Positions 37,464 to 49,557 are shown, counted from the first letter of the stretch. The stretch is DNA of 64,000 nucleotides from Photorhabdus australis DSM 17609 (GCF_000711895.1 NZ_JONO01000004.1:124001-188000); one strand, 5' to 3'. Numbers and translations: made by a program. The notes: generated by a model not told the origin, from the sequence alone.

Positions 37464-37793
37464 CTAGTAGTCGTATTCATAATGTAATTTATTATCATCA
37501 GCTGAACCCCAGCCAACTCTCTGACCATCGGCCCGCAGTATGGTAAATGAGTTTCTTGATGCACTTAGGCTAACGATATCCCGTAATTGGGCAATATCGG
37601 GTGGGATTTGGCTGCTGGAATCATTTCCCCAAGCGATTACTCTGCCATTTGGCAATAACATGGCGGTTGCCCCTTTGGTAGAGGCGATAGGAATATTATC
37701 ATCAGCGTGACTATTCCTGCTTGGTTGCCAATATTGTTTTATAGGATTACCGCCAGTATCCATGTTTGGTGAGGGATCGTTATTTTGACTCAT
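37464..37793 (-). CDS. miniature RCC1-like repeat protein, array gene 4
   Basis: 109 aa without a signal peptide. It starts MSQNNDPSPNMDTGGN, which resembles the 17-codon upstream peptides, and is followed by one blade equivalent to the first repeat of array gene 3 (ATAMLLPNGRVIAWG) and the same ending (DIVSLSASRNSFTILRADGQ ... HYEYDY). It looks like array gene 3 with the leader and inner repeats removed, or the form from which gene 3 grew. A good AGGAG precedes the ATG. Function unknown. Confidence 0.6.
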   Translation of the reverse strand: MSQNNDPSPNMDTGGNPIKQYWQPSRNSHADDNIPIASTKGATAMLLPNGRVIAWGNDSSSQIPPDIAQLRDIVSLSASRNSFTILRADGQRVGWGSADDNKLHYEYDY

Positions 37794-38113
37794 ATTATTC
37801 TCCTAATGATGGTGATATCGGATTGACCTTTTTACCTACATTACCCACAGGGGAATCTATGCCATAAAACCTATCCTTTGTGGGTTAAGCTGATTTAATA
37901 CTAGCCATTCTTTGATGAGTAAGATAATAGAGAGAGGTTATCGGCTAATAACTTTAGGTTAATACTAAATTGATTTTTTGGTAGTTGGTTTTAGATTATT
38001 TTTTATCGATAAGTGATGAAGGTTAAAATTATGAGGCTTGAACGACAGAATTGAGCGGGAATATACATCTTTATGGCTAAGATAATTAATACGTGAATAT
38101 GTAACTTAATCTG
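37794..38113. other. third, shorter copy of the array upstream region
   Basis: Shares blocks with 33293-33920 and 34984-35590 (for example ACATCTTTATGGCTA and a TTAACTT-rich stretch) but is about half as long. No gene. Confidence 0.5.
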
Positions 38114-38434
38114 CTAAGTATTAATTGTAAAAAAAGAATAAAAAACACCAGGGTGGTTTCTGTAATATTCGTTCATTCTGTTTATGAAAGTATCAATTGT
38201 TTGGGGAGTTATTTCATTTTGAGATTTATTTGGAAGTTGATATTGGTGATAACAGAGGAAGAGCGCGCTAGGATTTGGATCAGGTACAGTTTGAATTCCG
38301 CATTTAGCTAGACCAAACTCGAAAGCGATATCACGGTGGGTATAAGTAGCGCTACCCCGGCCTGACTTGGCGTACAGGCCAATGGCGTCGGTAGCATCGA
38401 TCCATTTTTTGGGTGATAGTGAGAAACGGTTCAA
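38114..38434 (-). pseudogene. KilA-N-domain protein fragment
   Basis: 106-residue frame whose first half (SPKKWIDATDAIGLYAKSGR, YTHRDIAFEFGL) is the end of a KilA-N DNA-binding domain as found in phage and DinD-like proteins. The beginning of the domain is missing and the rest is not recognisable, so it is probably a broken gene at the border of the adhesin array. E. coli has dinD near yicG-ligB, but I would not equate the two. Confidence 0.5.
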
Positions 38435-38451
38435 ACACGCCTGGCTTTTAA

Positions 38452-38742
<291 letters not shown>

Positions 38743-38856
38743 GCCGGTATTTTTTACATGATGATATATTCAGGCGTTATAGTCGTTCGATCACCAGCTC
38801 GTAGTTAGATGGATGTGTTGGAAATAACGTAAGAAAAATTCTATTGTCATAAATAA

Positions 38857-39129
38857 CTAAGGCCATTGTCGGGCAGAATGTAACACCCTGAGTACTTGCA
38901 AAAGATTTCCCTGAACTTGGTAGATAATAACGTAATGGGGATGAACGACAGCCTCTCGTGTCCCTTTTACCCTACCGGGTCTATACATATTAGGGTGTTG
39001 GCAGGCAGTTTCTGCCGTCAATTCAAATCCATTATCTAGTTCAATTGCAGCTAGTGGATTATCCAGCGCGATATACTCCATAATAGCCTCACGATCAGCC
39101 AAAGCCATTGGCTTCCATTCCAACTCCAT
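38857..39129 (-). CDS. ParE/RelE-superfamily toxin
   Basis: 90-aa toxin: N-terminal LADREAIMEYIALDNPLAAI, central MYRPGRVKGTREAVVHPHYV, then IIYQVQGNLLQVLRVLHSAR. It fits the plasmid-stabilisation (ParE) branch. Its ATG overlaps the antitoxin stop (TAATG). The pair lies between ligB 5'-end copies A and B, so it probably arrived by the event that duplicated that end. Normal AT-rich codon use, unlike the GC-rich relative at 11491. Confidence 0.84.
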   Translation of the reverse strand: MELEWKPMALADREAIMEYIALDNPLAAIELDNGFELTAETACQHPNMYRPGRVKGTREAVVHPHYVIIYQVQGNLLQVLRVLHSARQWP

Positions 39130-39569
39130 TATATCTCCTTACGTAGGGCCGCTTTTTTGGCTGCAAACCGTGCTTTAACTTCCTCATGGGGAATGCTGGG
39201 GTGGGGATCATCGATAGCTGCCTGAACTTGCTTACGGAACCATGCATCATAAGCAGCAGCCTTATGCGTCCGTTTCAGAGCTTCTGCTCTGTCTGGGCGG
39301 GCCGTTTTCGTTGGTGTGTCCAGATGATAATTGGCTGCATCTACATTGAACTGTGCAATGCCTACGTCTTTAAGATAGGTGACAAGGGTTTCCAGTCGTT
39401 TGAACAGGCGTACTTGACGGCTACGCTGGGCAACCAGAGGACGTTCCACCGTGCCATATTTCACCATCAGGGCCCATCCATCGTTGTGACCTACCACGTG
39501 TACCGAGTTAACAGCGCCAGCTTCAACCAGTCGATTTAGTGTGGAATGATCAATTGTTTCTATGACCAT
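39129..39569 (-). CDS. antitoxin partner of the ParE-type toxin
   Basis: 146 aa, same family as the GC-rich antitoxin at 11009 (shared RAEALKRTHKAAAYDAWFR and AIDDPHPSIPHEEVKARF). The first 80 residues form a domain I cannot name, with a basic stretch (QRSRQVRLFKRLETLVTYLK) that may contact DNA. AGGAG lies before the ATG. First gene of the two-gene operon, so it is made before the toxin. Confidence 0.78.
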   Translation of the reverse strand: MVIETIDHSTLNRLVEAGAVNSVHVVGHNDGWALMVKYGTVERPLVAQRSRQVRLFKRLETLVTYLKDVGIAQFNVDAANYHLDTPTKTARPDRAEALKRTHKAAAYDAWFRKQVQAAIDDPHPSIPHEEVKARFAAKKAALRKEI

Positions 39570-39619
39570 AAATGTTCTCCTGAGTTATTTATATGCCAAG
39601 TATTTAGAGTAGCATATGC

Positions 39620-39927
<308 letters not shown>

Positions 39928-40225
39928 GCGGGTATTTTTTACATTCTCCGCAGAAGGGGTCTGACGGTTCTAGTTATCTTTCTTCTCTTTGCGGGTTCAG
40001 GTGTTCGTTATGATGGCATCGAGGGCTGAGATAATTTTGTTTCTGGATGAGGCAATGTCATTTTTAGCAAAATCCGCCGTAAACCCTCGCCCAATGCGGG
40101 CGGTGATATAAGGCGAAAAGCCCGCAGGGCTTTCAGGTTATTAACCATCACGTTCACTGCCAGCTTGGGGGGGGACATGGCCAAAAAAAGCGGTTAAAAT
40201 ACATAAACTATCCCGATGAGCGCTG

Positions 40226-41398
40226 ATGATGTTAAGAGCCACCAAAGTCCGCATTTACCCGACACCAGAACAGGCAGAATTTCTCAATGCCCAGTTCGGC
40301 GCTGTTCGTTTTGCGTACAACAAGGCTTTGCACATCAAAAAACAGGCTTATCGGCGGCACGGTGTCAGTTTAAGCCCCCGTAAAGATCTGAAGCCTTTAT
40401 TGGCTGTAGCGAAGAAATCCCGTCAGTATTCATGGCTCAAAGAGTATGATTCTATCGCGCTACAGCAGGCGATAATCAATCTTGATGTGGCTTTTTCCAA
40501 CTTTTTCAATCCGAAACTGAAAGCACGTTTCCCAACATTTAAGCGTAAGCATGGAAAACAATCCAGCTATCATTGCGTTGGAGTGAAAGTGCTTGATGGT
40601 GCAATCAAAATCCCGAAAGCCTCGCCGATTGCAGCCCGGTTGCACCGTGATATTACGGGGACGTTGAAAAGCATCACGTTGAGTCGCAGCGCGACAGGGA
40701 AATACTATGCGTCGTTACTCTGTGATGATGGAGCAGAAGTGCCAGCCAAGTCAGCATTGATAACCAATATCACGGGGCTTGATGTAGGGCTGAGTCATTA
40801 TGCAATCAAATCAGACGGTACAAAGGTAAGTAATCCACGGCACTTAATTAATGCCCGTCGAAACTTACGGCGAAAACAAAAAGCCTTATCCCGCAAGCAA
40901 AAAGGGAGTGCCAATCGTCGTAAAGCCCGAATACAGCTAGCGGGTGTACACGAACGGGTAGCTAATGCCCGTGCTGACTTTCAACATAAACTCTCTCGAG
41001 CAATTGTTGACGAAAACCAAGCGGTAATTGTAGAGACGTTGAAATCAGTCAATATGATGAAGAACCATAATCTGGCTCGTGCTATCGGCGATGCGGGCTG
41101 GCATGGATTCATCACAAAACTGGAATACAAAGCAGCAGAAAGAGGAGTTCATCTGGTCAAACTGGATCAATGGTTCGCCAGTTCGAAAATCTGTCACTGC
41201 TGCGGTAACAAAATGACTGAAATGCCATTACACAAGCGTATCTGGCAGTGTCCAGTGTGTGGAGTTGAGCATGACCGAGATATTAATGCGGCAATCAATA
41301 TCCGACACAAGGGCATATTGGAATTAAAGGCGGCGGGACTCGTCGTAACAGCTCATGGAGACCCGTGTAAATCCGTCATATCGACGGTCGCGGTCTGA
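40226..41398 (+). CDS. tnpB: TnpB RNA-guided nuclease of an IS200/IS605-type element (no tnpA)
   Basis: 390 aa, apparently intact TnpB. RuvC residues: GLDVG (first Asp, near 186), VETLKSVNM (Glu) and DRDINAA (last Asp). The zinc-finger knuckles CHCCG and CPVCG lie between the last two. No TnpA transposase is present on either side, so the element needs one in trans. The right end carries a hairpin at 41410-41429 and joins a broken ccdB near 41439. The left end is not clear; GC-rich hairpins lie around 40069-40140. TnpB uses an RNA from its own right end as guide. Confidence 0.9.
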   Translation: MMLRATKVRIYPTPEQAEFLNAQFGAVRFAYNKALHIKKQAYRRHGVSLSPRKDLKPLLAVAKKSRQYSWLKEYDSIALQQAIINLDVAFSNFFNPKLKARFPTFKRKHGKQSSYHCVGVKVLDGAIKIPKASPIAARLHRDITGTLKSITLSRSATGKYYASLLCDDGAEVPAKSALITNITGLDVGLSHYAIKSDGTKVSNPRHLINARRNLRRKQKALSRKQKGSANRRKARIQLAGVHERVANARADFQHKLSRAIVDENQAVIVETLKSVNMMKNHNLARAIGDAGWHGFITKLEYKAAERGVHLVKLDQWFASSKICHCCGNKMTEMPLHKRIWQCPVCGVEHDRDINAAINIRHKGILELKAAGLVVTAHGDPCKSVISTVAV

Positions 41399-41441
41399 GA
41401 AGTGGGAAGCCTCGCCGTTTACGGCGGGGAGCAGTCACATA
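41399..41441 (+). mobile_element. right end of the TnpB element, with hairpin
   Basis: CCTCGCCGT / ACGGCGGGG hairpin at 41410-41429 right after tnpB, then GAGCAGTCAC and the ccdB sequence. In this element class the right end also specifies the scaffold of the guide RNA, whose guide would be the first bases of flanking DNA, here from about 41439 on. Confidence 0.65.
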
Positions 41442-41565
41442 CCAGAGGAACAATAATCCTTGTTGTTAAATCATCAAAATAATCATTCTGGATAATAAGG
41501 TAAAACGGCCAAAGCCTGTTTGTTTTGGCCGATGGATTACGATACACATCAAATTGCTGTGGCAT
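41440..41565 (-). pseudogene. ccdB: ccdB toxin, truncated by the TnpB element
   Basis: From an ATG overlapping the ccdA stop (TAATG) the frame reads MPQQFDVYRNPSAKTNRLWP and IIQNDYFDDLTTRIIVPLV, a clear CcdB-type gyrase toxin N-terminus. It meets the element after 42 codons and stops six codons later inside it (41419). About 60 C-terminal residues, including those that contact gyrase, are gone, so the toxin is inactive. Confidence 0.8.
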
Positions 41566-41807
41566 TACAGGCTCCCGAAAAATTCATCGTCTGTGAGCAT
41601 TCCAGCTTTCGCCATGAATATGTTCATAGCCTGCATATCTTCTTTCTCTTTCTCATCCTGTTTAGCTTTTATAGCCTGCGCCAGAAGGATATCTAGTGTT
41701 GCTGAGAGATTCATGTCCATACTATGGGCTTTATCGACCAGTGAAGCCGTCAGGTACACGTTGGTGCTTCTTTTGGTGCTGTTACGGGGAGAGGTAACGG
41801 TATTCAT
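41565..41807 (-). CDS. ccdA: CcdA-type antitoxin
   Basis: 80 aa from the ATG at 41807, which has AGGAG upstream. N-terminal STNVYLTASLVDKAHSMDMN is the ribbon-helix-helix part and the C-terminal KAGMLTDDEFFGSL is the toxin-binding tail typical of CcdA. Its toxin gene is truncated, so this is now an antitoxin without an active partner. Between ligB copies B and C. Confidence 0.85.
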   Translation of the reverse strand: MNTVTSPRNSTKRSTNVYLTASLVDKAHSMDMNLSATLDILLAQAIKAKQDEKEKEDMQAMNIFMAKAGMLTDDEFFGSL

Positions 41808-41884
41808 GGTGTTTACTCCTATGCGCAAAGGTATGATGGGTAACGGAAAAACAATCAAGTATCCTGCTTCTTGAAAGACTTAGA

Positions 41885-44444
<2,560 letters not shown>

Positions 44445-44579
44445 AGGTTATTCGATGTGCATAACGTAAATAAGGTAAGAATAATGTCGAAGTGGTAAAG
44501 TCTCGACTGAAATTTTTTAGTTCCATCTGTTTCGAATTAATATTATTTATCCGAAAAAACTTGATGTAAGGATAATGCA

Positions 44580-45869
44580 ATGGCCTTTCAGGATCGGCAA
44601 ATCACGTTTGATAATCGCAGCCATCAGCTTACTAATATTAATGTCTGGACACCAGACAGCCAGTGGTTAGCTTATGATGTTCGTCCCCATGGTGCTTCTT
44701 TTACCGGTTTAACGATAGAAAAAATTCATGTGCATAGTGGCAAAACAGAAATTATCTATCAGGCCAAAGAGGGCGCTCATGTTGGCGTGGTGACAGTCAG
44801 CCCAACAAAACCTGTCCGGTATGTGTTTATTCATGGGCCAGAATTCCCAGATGAGCAATGGCATTATGATTTTCATCACCGACGAGGGGTGATTGTTAGT
44901 GAGGATTTACCGGAAAAAGCGGTCACCTTGGATGCCATGGATATTACTGCCCCTTATACACCGGGAGCGTTACGCGGAGGCAGTCACGTTCATGTATTCA
45001 GCCCGGATGGTAGTCGTTTGAGTTTTACTTATAACGACCATGTTATGCATGAGCTTGATCCAGCACTGGATTTACGTAATGTCGCTGTCGCTGTGCCCTT
45101 CAAATCAGTTGAGCCGCCTAAACACCATCCCCGTGAATATGATGGTAGTTATTTCTCTGTCGTGGTCAGTAGTACCAATTTTCAGCCGGAACCGGGTAGT
45201 GATGAGATTAACCGTGCCTATGAAGAGTGTTGGGTCGGTCAAGCTGGATATCGTAAAGTGGAGGGAAGTTGGCAGCGTTGGGCGTTGGCATTTATTGGCG
45301 ATACTATTTCTACAACAGGGGAAAAAGTACCGGAAATCTATATCGTTGATTTACCTGAACAGAATGCTGATTATGCAATTGCAGGGGAAAAATCGCTGGA
45401 AGGTACGGAAACGACATTACCTGCACCGCCTGCTAATGTTATGCAACGTCGTCTGACATTTACCAATCATAAACGTTGGCCGGGAGTAGTGAATAATCCA
45501 CGCCACTGGTTGCGGGCTTCACCGGATGGTGAACAGATTGGTTTTTTGATGAAAGATGACAATGACATTGTCCAACTGTGGACGATATCGCCAAATGGTG
45601 GAGAACCGCGTCAGATAACGAAGAATCATTATGGTATCCAATCTGCTTTTAGTTGGGATCGTAGCGGTCAGTATGTTGTTTTTATTTGTGATAACAGTGT
45701 GATGCTGTGTGATGTGCAAAATAGTCAAATGCAGCGTTTGACAAAGCGTACCGAGAAAGCACCTGCTGCGGAGGCAGTTGTGATTTCGCCTGATAGCCGT
45801 CATGTTGCCTTTATGCGTGAAGTCGATGGCTATACGCAAATTTTCCTGGTGGAAACCGGGCTAAAATAA
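44580..45869 (+). CDS. yidR: YidR-like DUF3748 beta-propeller protein
   Basis: 429 aa, aligning from end to end with E. coli YidR as I recall it (LTNINVWTPDSQWLAYDVRP, HYDFHHRRGVIV, MDITAPYTPGALRGGSHVHV, DEINRAYEECWVG). Repeats of the SPDG/SWDRSGQYV type suggest a TolB-like propeller. No signal peptide is seen. Function unknown. Convergent with the lipoprotein gene yidQ, as in E. coli. Confidence 0.9.
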   Translation: MAFQDRQITFDNRSHQLTNINVWTPDSQWLAYDVRPHGASFTGLTIEKIHVHSGKTEIIYQAKEGAHVGVVTVSPTKPVRYVFIHGPEFPDEQWHYDFHHRRGVIVSEDLPEKAVTLDAMDITAPYTPGALRGGSHVHVFSPDGSRLSFTYNDHVMHELDPALDLRNVAVAVPFKSVEPPKHHPREYDGSYFSVVVSSTNFQPEPGSDEINRAYEECWVGQAGYRKVEGSWQRWALAFIGDTISTTGEKVPEIYIVDLPEQNADYAIAGEKSLEGTETTLPAPPANVMQRRLTFTNHKRWPGVVNNPRHWLRASPDGEQIGFLMKDDNDIVQLWTISPNGGEPRQITKNHYGIQSAFSWDRSGQYVVFICDNSVMLCDVQNSQMQRLTKRTEKAPAAEAVVISPDSRHVAFMREVDGYTQIFLVETGLK

Positions 45870-45927
45870 ATATATTTACTACCAGTTGGCTATCCACTGG
45901 CGGCAATCAATCAACCAGAACGAAGGA

Positions 45928-46248
45928 TTAATTGGTATTAGGCTGATTTTGTGCTTTTTCTATTTTTTCAATTCGTTCTTTTGGTGAATTTGCTGACTGA
46001 TCCTCATCAGACTTTATATAGTCATAAGGTAATAAAAGGGTATCTAACAGTGCAGAAAAAGGGAGATCAATCGCTAGCAATGGCCTCACTATCCAGCCAG
46101 TATCATCATCTTTCAGCATTTCGATATTTGCCTTGGTGCCGGGATAATAACCACGGCTAGGTCCTGAATGTGTCATGATGCTGGTACATCCGCTAGTTAA
46201 CAGCCATCCTAATGTGACGCAAAATAGAATTAATTTATTACTCTTCAT
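45928..46248 (-). CDS. yidQ: YidQ-like lipoprotein (DUF1375)
   Basis: 106 aa with a lipoprotein signal: LLTSGC around residues 17-21, where the cysteine becomes lipidated. The body has HSGPSRGYYPGTKANIEMLK and LAIDLPFSALLDTLLLPYDY, the YidQ signature. Thr at +2 after Cys suggests outer membrane sorting. Function unknown. Confidence 0.9.
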   Translation of the reverse strand: MKSNKLILFCVTLGWLLTSGCTSIMTHSGPSRGYYPGTKANIEMLKDDDTGWIVRPLLAIDLPFSALLDTLLLPYDYIKSDEDQSANSPKERIEKIEKAQNQPNTN

Positions 46249-46368
46249 CGGTTTTATTGATCTCGTATGGTCAAACAGCCAGAACAGTCCACGTTATCCA
46301 ATTTATCCAAGTTACTCTGTACCTGTCGGGTGACTAATATTTACCAGGAGAACTTAGCTAGGGGCTTC

Positions 46369-46490
46369 TATACCCGTTATCTTTCAAGTTGCCTTTTTGT
46401 TGGCTGCACTCACCTTGGTCACATAGTTCGCTATGCTCCCGGGGGGCGCTCCCTTGCCGTCGCGATGCATCTTGAAATCTATTGGGTATA
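46369..46490 (-). repeat. ERIC element 3 (about 122 bp)
   Basis: Reverse orientation relative to elements 1 and 2. TATACCCGTTAT start, inner CTCACCTTGGTCACAT and end ATTGGGTATA. Lies between yidQ and the higBA remnant. Confidence 0.88.
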
Positions 46491-46699
46491 TATATCAATT
46501 ACTATAATCACGCTATGCAACATTGAACATAGCATTAATACCTGAGAATAGTGAATTTTTTATGTCACACAATTTTTTCGTTCTTCGGATGAGTAAAAAA
46601 CCAATTTAAGCCATTATATGAGTTGATAGCCTATTAATTAAACCATCTTTAAGGATGTGGTGATTTGGTCTGAGCTAATATACTTAATTGTTTCCATTT

Positions 46700-46991
46700 T
46701 TACCCGATTGGCTGGTTGTATGTGAAATTTGTTGAAACACAGCAGCAATATGATGCGATAGACGACAACACAATTGAGGCGGAGTTAGCTATGAATATTA
46801 AACCGATCAGAACGGAACAGGATTATAAGGCAGCTTTAAAAGCTATCTCACCAATGTTTGATAATCAGCCTGAAGTGGGATCTCCCGAATTTGACTATAT
46901 GGAAGTCATGGTCTTGCTGATTGAGTCTTATGAGGCTGAACATTTCCCGATTGACCCGCCAAACTTAATGCTCTGCATTAGCCCTCAGTAA
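46700..46991 (+). pseudogene. higBA toxin-antitoxin remnant (HigB tail joined to HigA head)
   Basis: One open frame reads the C-terminal end of a HigB toxin (LYVKFVETQQQYDAIDDNTIE) directly into the start of a HigA antitoxin (MNIKPIRTEQDYKAALKAIS, YMEVMVLLIESYEAEHFPID) and ends at DPPNLMLCISPQ, where the HigA helix-turn-helix domain should begin. Most of HigB and the HigA DNA-binding part are missing. The apparent fusion means one stop codon between the genes has been lost. Confidence 0.78.
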
Positions 46992-47158
46992 ACGCACAAA
47001 AACCGGCCTATTCGAGCCATTGGATTTATAATTTTCTGATTAAATAGGTACTGCTTAAGAAGAGTGGATAGACAAGGAATGTTTATTCTCTTCTTCTTAA
47101 TGCATAAAACATTCTACAAACTCTGATAATAATCATGTAAAAGTCCTCGTTGTCATTT

Positions 47159-47194
47159 AGCTCCTGCACTTCCCAGCAGGAGCTTTTTATTGTT
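47159..47194 (+). terminator. hairpin terminator between higBA remnant and avtA
   Basis: AGCTCCTGC (47159-47167) pairs with GCAGGAGCT (47176-47184), followed by TTTTATT. The T run is on the plus strand, but the hairpin is also directly downstream of avtA on the minus strand and may serve both. Confidence 0.75.
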
Positions 47195-47198
47195 AATT

Positions 47199-48452
47199 TC
47201 AGGCTGCTTGTTGATGTGCCAGTTCAATTTCTTCCGCCAGAATTGCAATGCCTTTTTCGATACTTATTGGGTCAGGAACGTAGTTCATACGCATACATTC
47301 GTGAGCATGTGGCCAGTTTTGCTCCAGTCCGGGGAAGAAATAGTGACCTGGAACCATTAACACACCACGTTTTTTCAATCTGTGATAAAGCATTTCTGTG
47401 GTTATCGGCAAATTTTTAAACCAAAGCCACAGAAAAATAGCGCCTTCTGGTTTATGAATAAGGCAAAGTTCTGCTGGCAGATAACGACGGATAATTTGGA
47501 TCACGTCCTGCCCTCGTTGTTGATAGAACGGGCGGATAACTTCCTGTGACAAACGAAGCAAGTCATTGCGTCGGATCATTTCCAATGCCATTGCGGGGCC
47601 TACACCGCCCGGCGCAAGGCTGATGATGCCATTCATGTTACTGACGGCATTGATGATTTTCTCGTTAGCAATAATGACTCCGCAGCGTGAACCCGGTAGA
47701 CCTAATTTGGATAAGCTCATGCACAGAATAATATTGGGATTCCACAATGGTGTGGCTTCGCTGAAAATAATACCTGGGAAGGGGACGCCATAGGCATTAT
47801 CAATCAGCAGCGGGATTTGATGTTGCTTGGCCAGGCGATCTAACCGTTGTAGCTCTTCATCAGTGATGACGTTACCGGTTGGGTTGGTTGGACGGGAAAC
47901 ACAAATCAAGCCGATATCTTTGGTAATCTTCAGATGATCAAAATCAACGTGATATTTGAATTGACCTTCTGGTAATAATTCAATATTGGGTTTATTGGCA
48001 ACAAATAAGTTGTCATTTAGTCCTGAATCGGAATAACCAATATATTCCGGTGCTAGTGGGAACAGCACTTTACGAATAGAACCATCTTCACAGTGCCCGG
48101 CAAGCAGGTTAAATAGATAGAAAAATGCACTTTGGCTGCCATTGGTCAGGGCAATATTTTGTGTGCCAATTTCCCAACCAAGCTTTTCGCGCAGCATTTT
48201 TGCCAGTGCCTGAATTAATGTATCTTTACCTTGAGGGCCATCATAGTTACATAACGTGTCAGCAAGTTGACCGTTTGCTGCCATTTCAGTGAGTAATTGC
48301 TGAAAATAGTCATCCATTTCCGGGATATGTGCGGGGTTACCGCCGCCTAGCATAATTGCCCCGGGAGTCCTCAACCCTTGATTAAGATCATTCATCAGGC
48401 GGGTTATGCCTGCATCTTGTGTGAATTTGTTACCAAATTGAGAAAAAATCAT
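47199..48452 (-). CDS. avtA: valine-pyruvate aminotransferase
   Basis: Class I PLP aminotransferase (transaminase C), 417 aa as in E. coli, exchanging the amino group between valine or 2-oxoisovalerate and alanine or pyruvate. Visible: GGGNPAHIPEMDDYF near the N-terminus, LTNGSQSAFFYLFNLL, the substrate-arginine-bearing RPTNPTGNV and the PLP lysine within SLSKLGLPGSRCG. Good full-length match to AvtA. Confidence 0.95.
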   Translation of the reverse strand: MIFSQFGNKFTQDAGITRLMNDLNQGLRTPGAIMLGGGNPAHIPEMDDYFQQLLTEMAANGQLADTLCNYDGPQGKDTLIQALAKMLREKLGWEIGTQNIALTNGSQSAFFYLFNLLAGHCEDGSIRKVLFPLAPEYIGYSDSGLNDNLFVANKPNIELLPEGQFKYHVDFDHLKITKDIGLICVSRPTNPTGNVITDEELQRLDRLAKQHQIPLLIDNAYGVPFPGIIFSEATPLWNPNIILCMSLSKLGLPGSRCGVIIANEKIINAVSNMNGIISLAPGGVGPAMALEMIRRNDLLRLSQEVIRPFYQQRGQDVIQIIRRYLPAELCLIHKPEGAIFLWLWFKNLPITTEMLYHRLKKRGVLMVPGHYFFPGLEQNWPHAHECMRMNYVPDPISIEKGIAILAEEIELAHQQAA

Positions 48453-48542
48453 AGCCGCGTTCGTTGTCAGTATGTTGTTGGGGTTAGGAGATATAACACC
48501 ATACTCTGCGTATTATCGGCGTGCAATCGAGAAAATTATGAC

Positions 48543-48677
48543 TATACCTGTTATCTTTCAAGTTGCCTCTTTGTTGGCTGCGTTCACTTACCCCAGTCAC
48601 CCAGTCACCTAGTTATCTATGCTCCTGGGGATGCGTTCTCTTGCCGCCGCTCTGCAACTTGAAATCTATTGGGTATA
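48543..48677 (-). repeat. ERIC element 4 (135 bp, with internal duplication)
   Basis: Reverse orientation. It contains CCCCAGTCACCCAGTCACCT, a short tandem repeat not in the other copies, which explains the extra 8 bp. It lies upstream of avtA and may shape its promoter region. Beyond it (48678-48999) the DNA is AT-rich without other features. Confidence 0.9.
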
Positions 48678-48999
48678 TTGGTTATTTAATATTTAATTTG
48701 GCATTTCAAATAAGTGCTAAATGGTTTAGTTAATATCCGGATTTATTATTCAATTGAATCTTAGTGAAAACCGCCGTAAATCCTGTCCCTGTAAAACAGT
48801 TAAATAATCGATCATAAAAAATTCGCAAATGAATGGCTTAACAGAATGCGAATTGGGTTATTGGTAGTGTTATTTGGCATTTATATTTATTATGCAAAAT
48901 TGCAATACCTTAAATATGCCAGATTAAACTTGTTTTACACTGCTTTAAACCCGAAAATCAAGCGGCGAATAGCTACAGTGCAATAGTCATTCACGGAAT

Positions 49000-49557
49000 T
49001 TATTTTCGACATAAACAGCTGATTATATGATCGTTGATTAAACCTACAGCCTGCATAAATGCATAACAGGTGGTACTGCCGATAAATTTAAAACCTCTCT
49101 TTTTCAGCGCTTGTGATAATGCATCTGAAATCTCTGTTTTTACCGGTACCTCGGTAATAGTTTCCCACTGATTAATAATGGGTTTGTTATCGACAAAATG
49201 CCAGATAAAGGCACCGAATTCTTCTCCTTGTTGCTGCATTTTAAGGTATGCACGCGCGTTGTTGATAATTGCGTTAATCTTGGCTCGATTACGAACAATG
49301 GTGCGATCCTGCATTAACCGTTCTACATCGTTTTCATTCATGACGGCAATTCTTTCCGGATCAAATTGGTGAAAACATTTACGGTAGCCTTCACGTTTTT
49401 TCAGAATCGTCAGCCATGACAATCCAGATTGTTGCCCTTCTAAACAGATCATTTCAAACAGCTTTTGACTGTCTTTTTGTGGCTTTCCCCATTCATCATC
49501 GTGATAAGTCAGATATTCAGGATCAGTCGTAACCCAATGACAGCGTATTAATTCCAT
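49000..49557 (-). CDS. tag: DNA-3-methyladenine glycosylase I
   Basis: Removes 3-methyladenine from alkylated DNA. 185 aa from MELIRCHWVT (the E. coli protein starts MERCGWV), with AGGAAA before the ATG; a longer frame upstream is disregarded. Conserved FEMICLEGQQSGLSWLTILKKRE-type block near residue 36-58 (shown in part: LEGQQSGLSW), and zinc ligands C6, H19 and, near the end, NDHIISC. Divergent from glyQ. Confidence 0.95.
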   Translation of the reverse strand: MELIRCHWVTTDPEYLTYHDDEWGKPQKDSQKLFEMICLEGQQSGLSWLTILKKREGYRKCFHQFDPERIAVMNENDVERLMQDRTIVRNRAKINAIINNARAYLKMQQQGEEFGAFIWHFVDNKPIINQWETITEVPVKTEISDALSQALKKRGFKFIGSTTCYAFMQAVGLINDHIISCLCRK

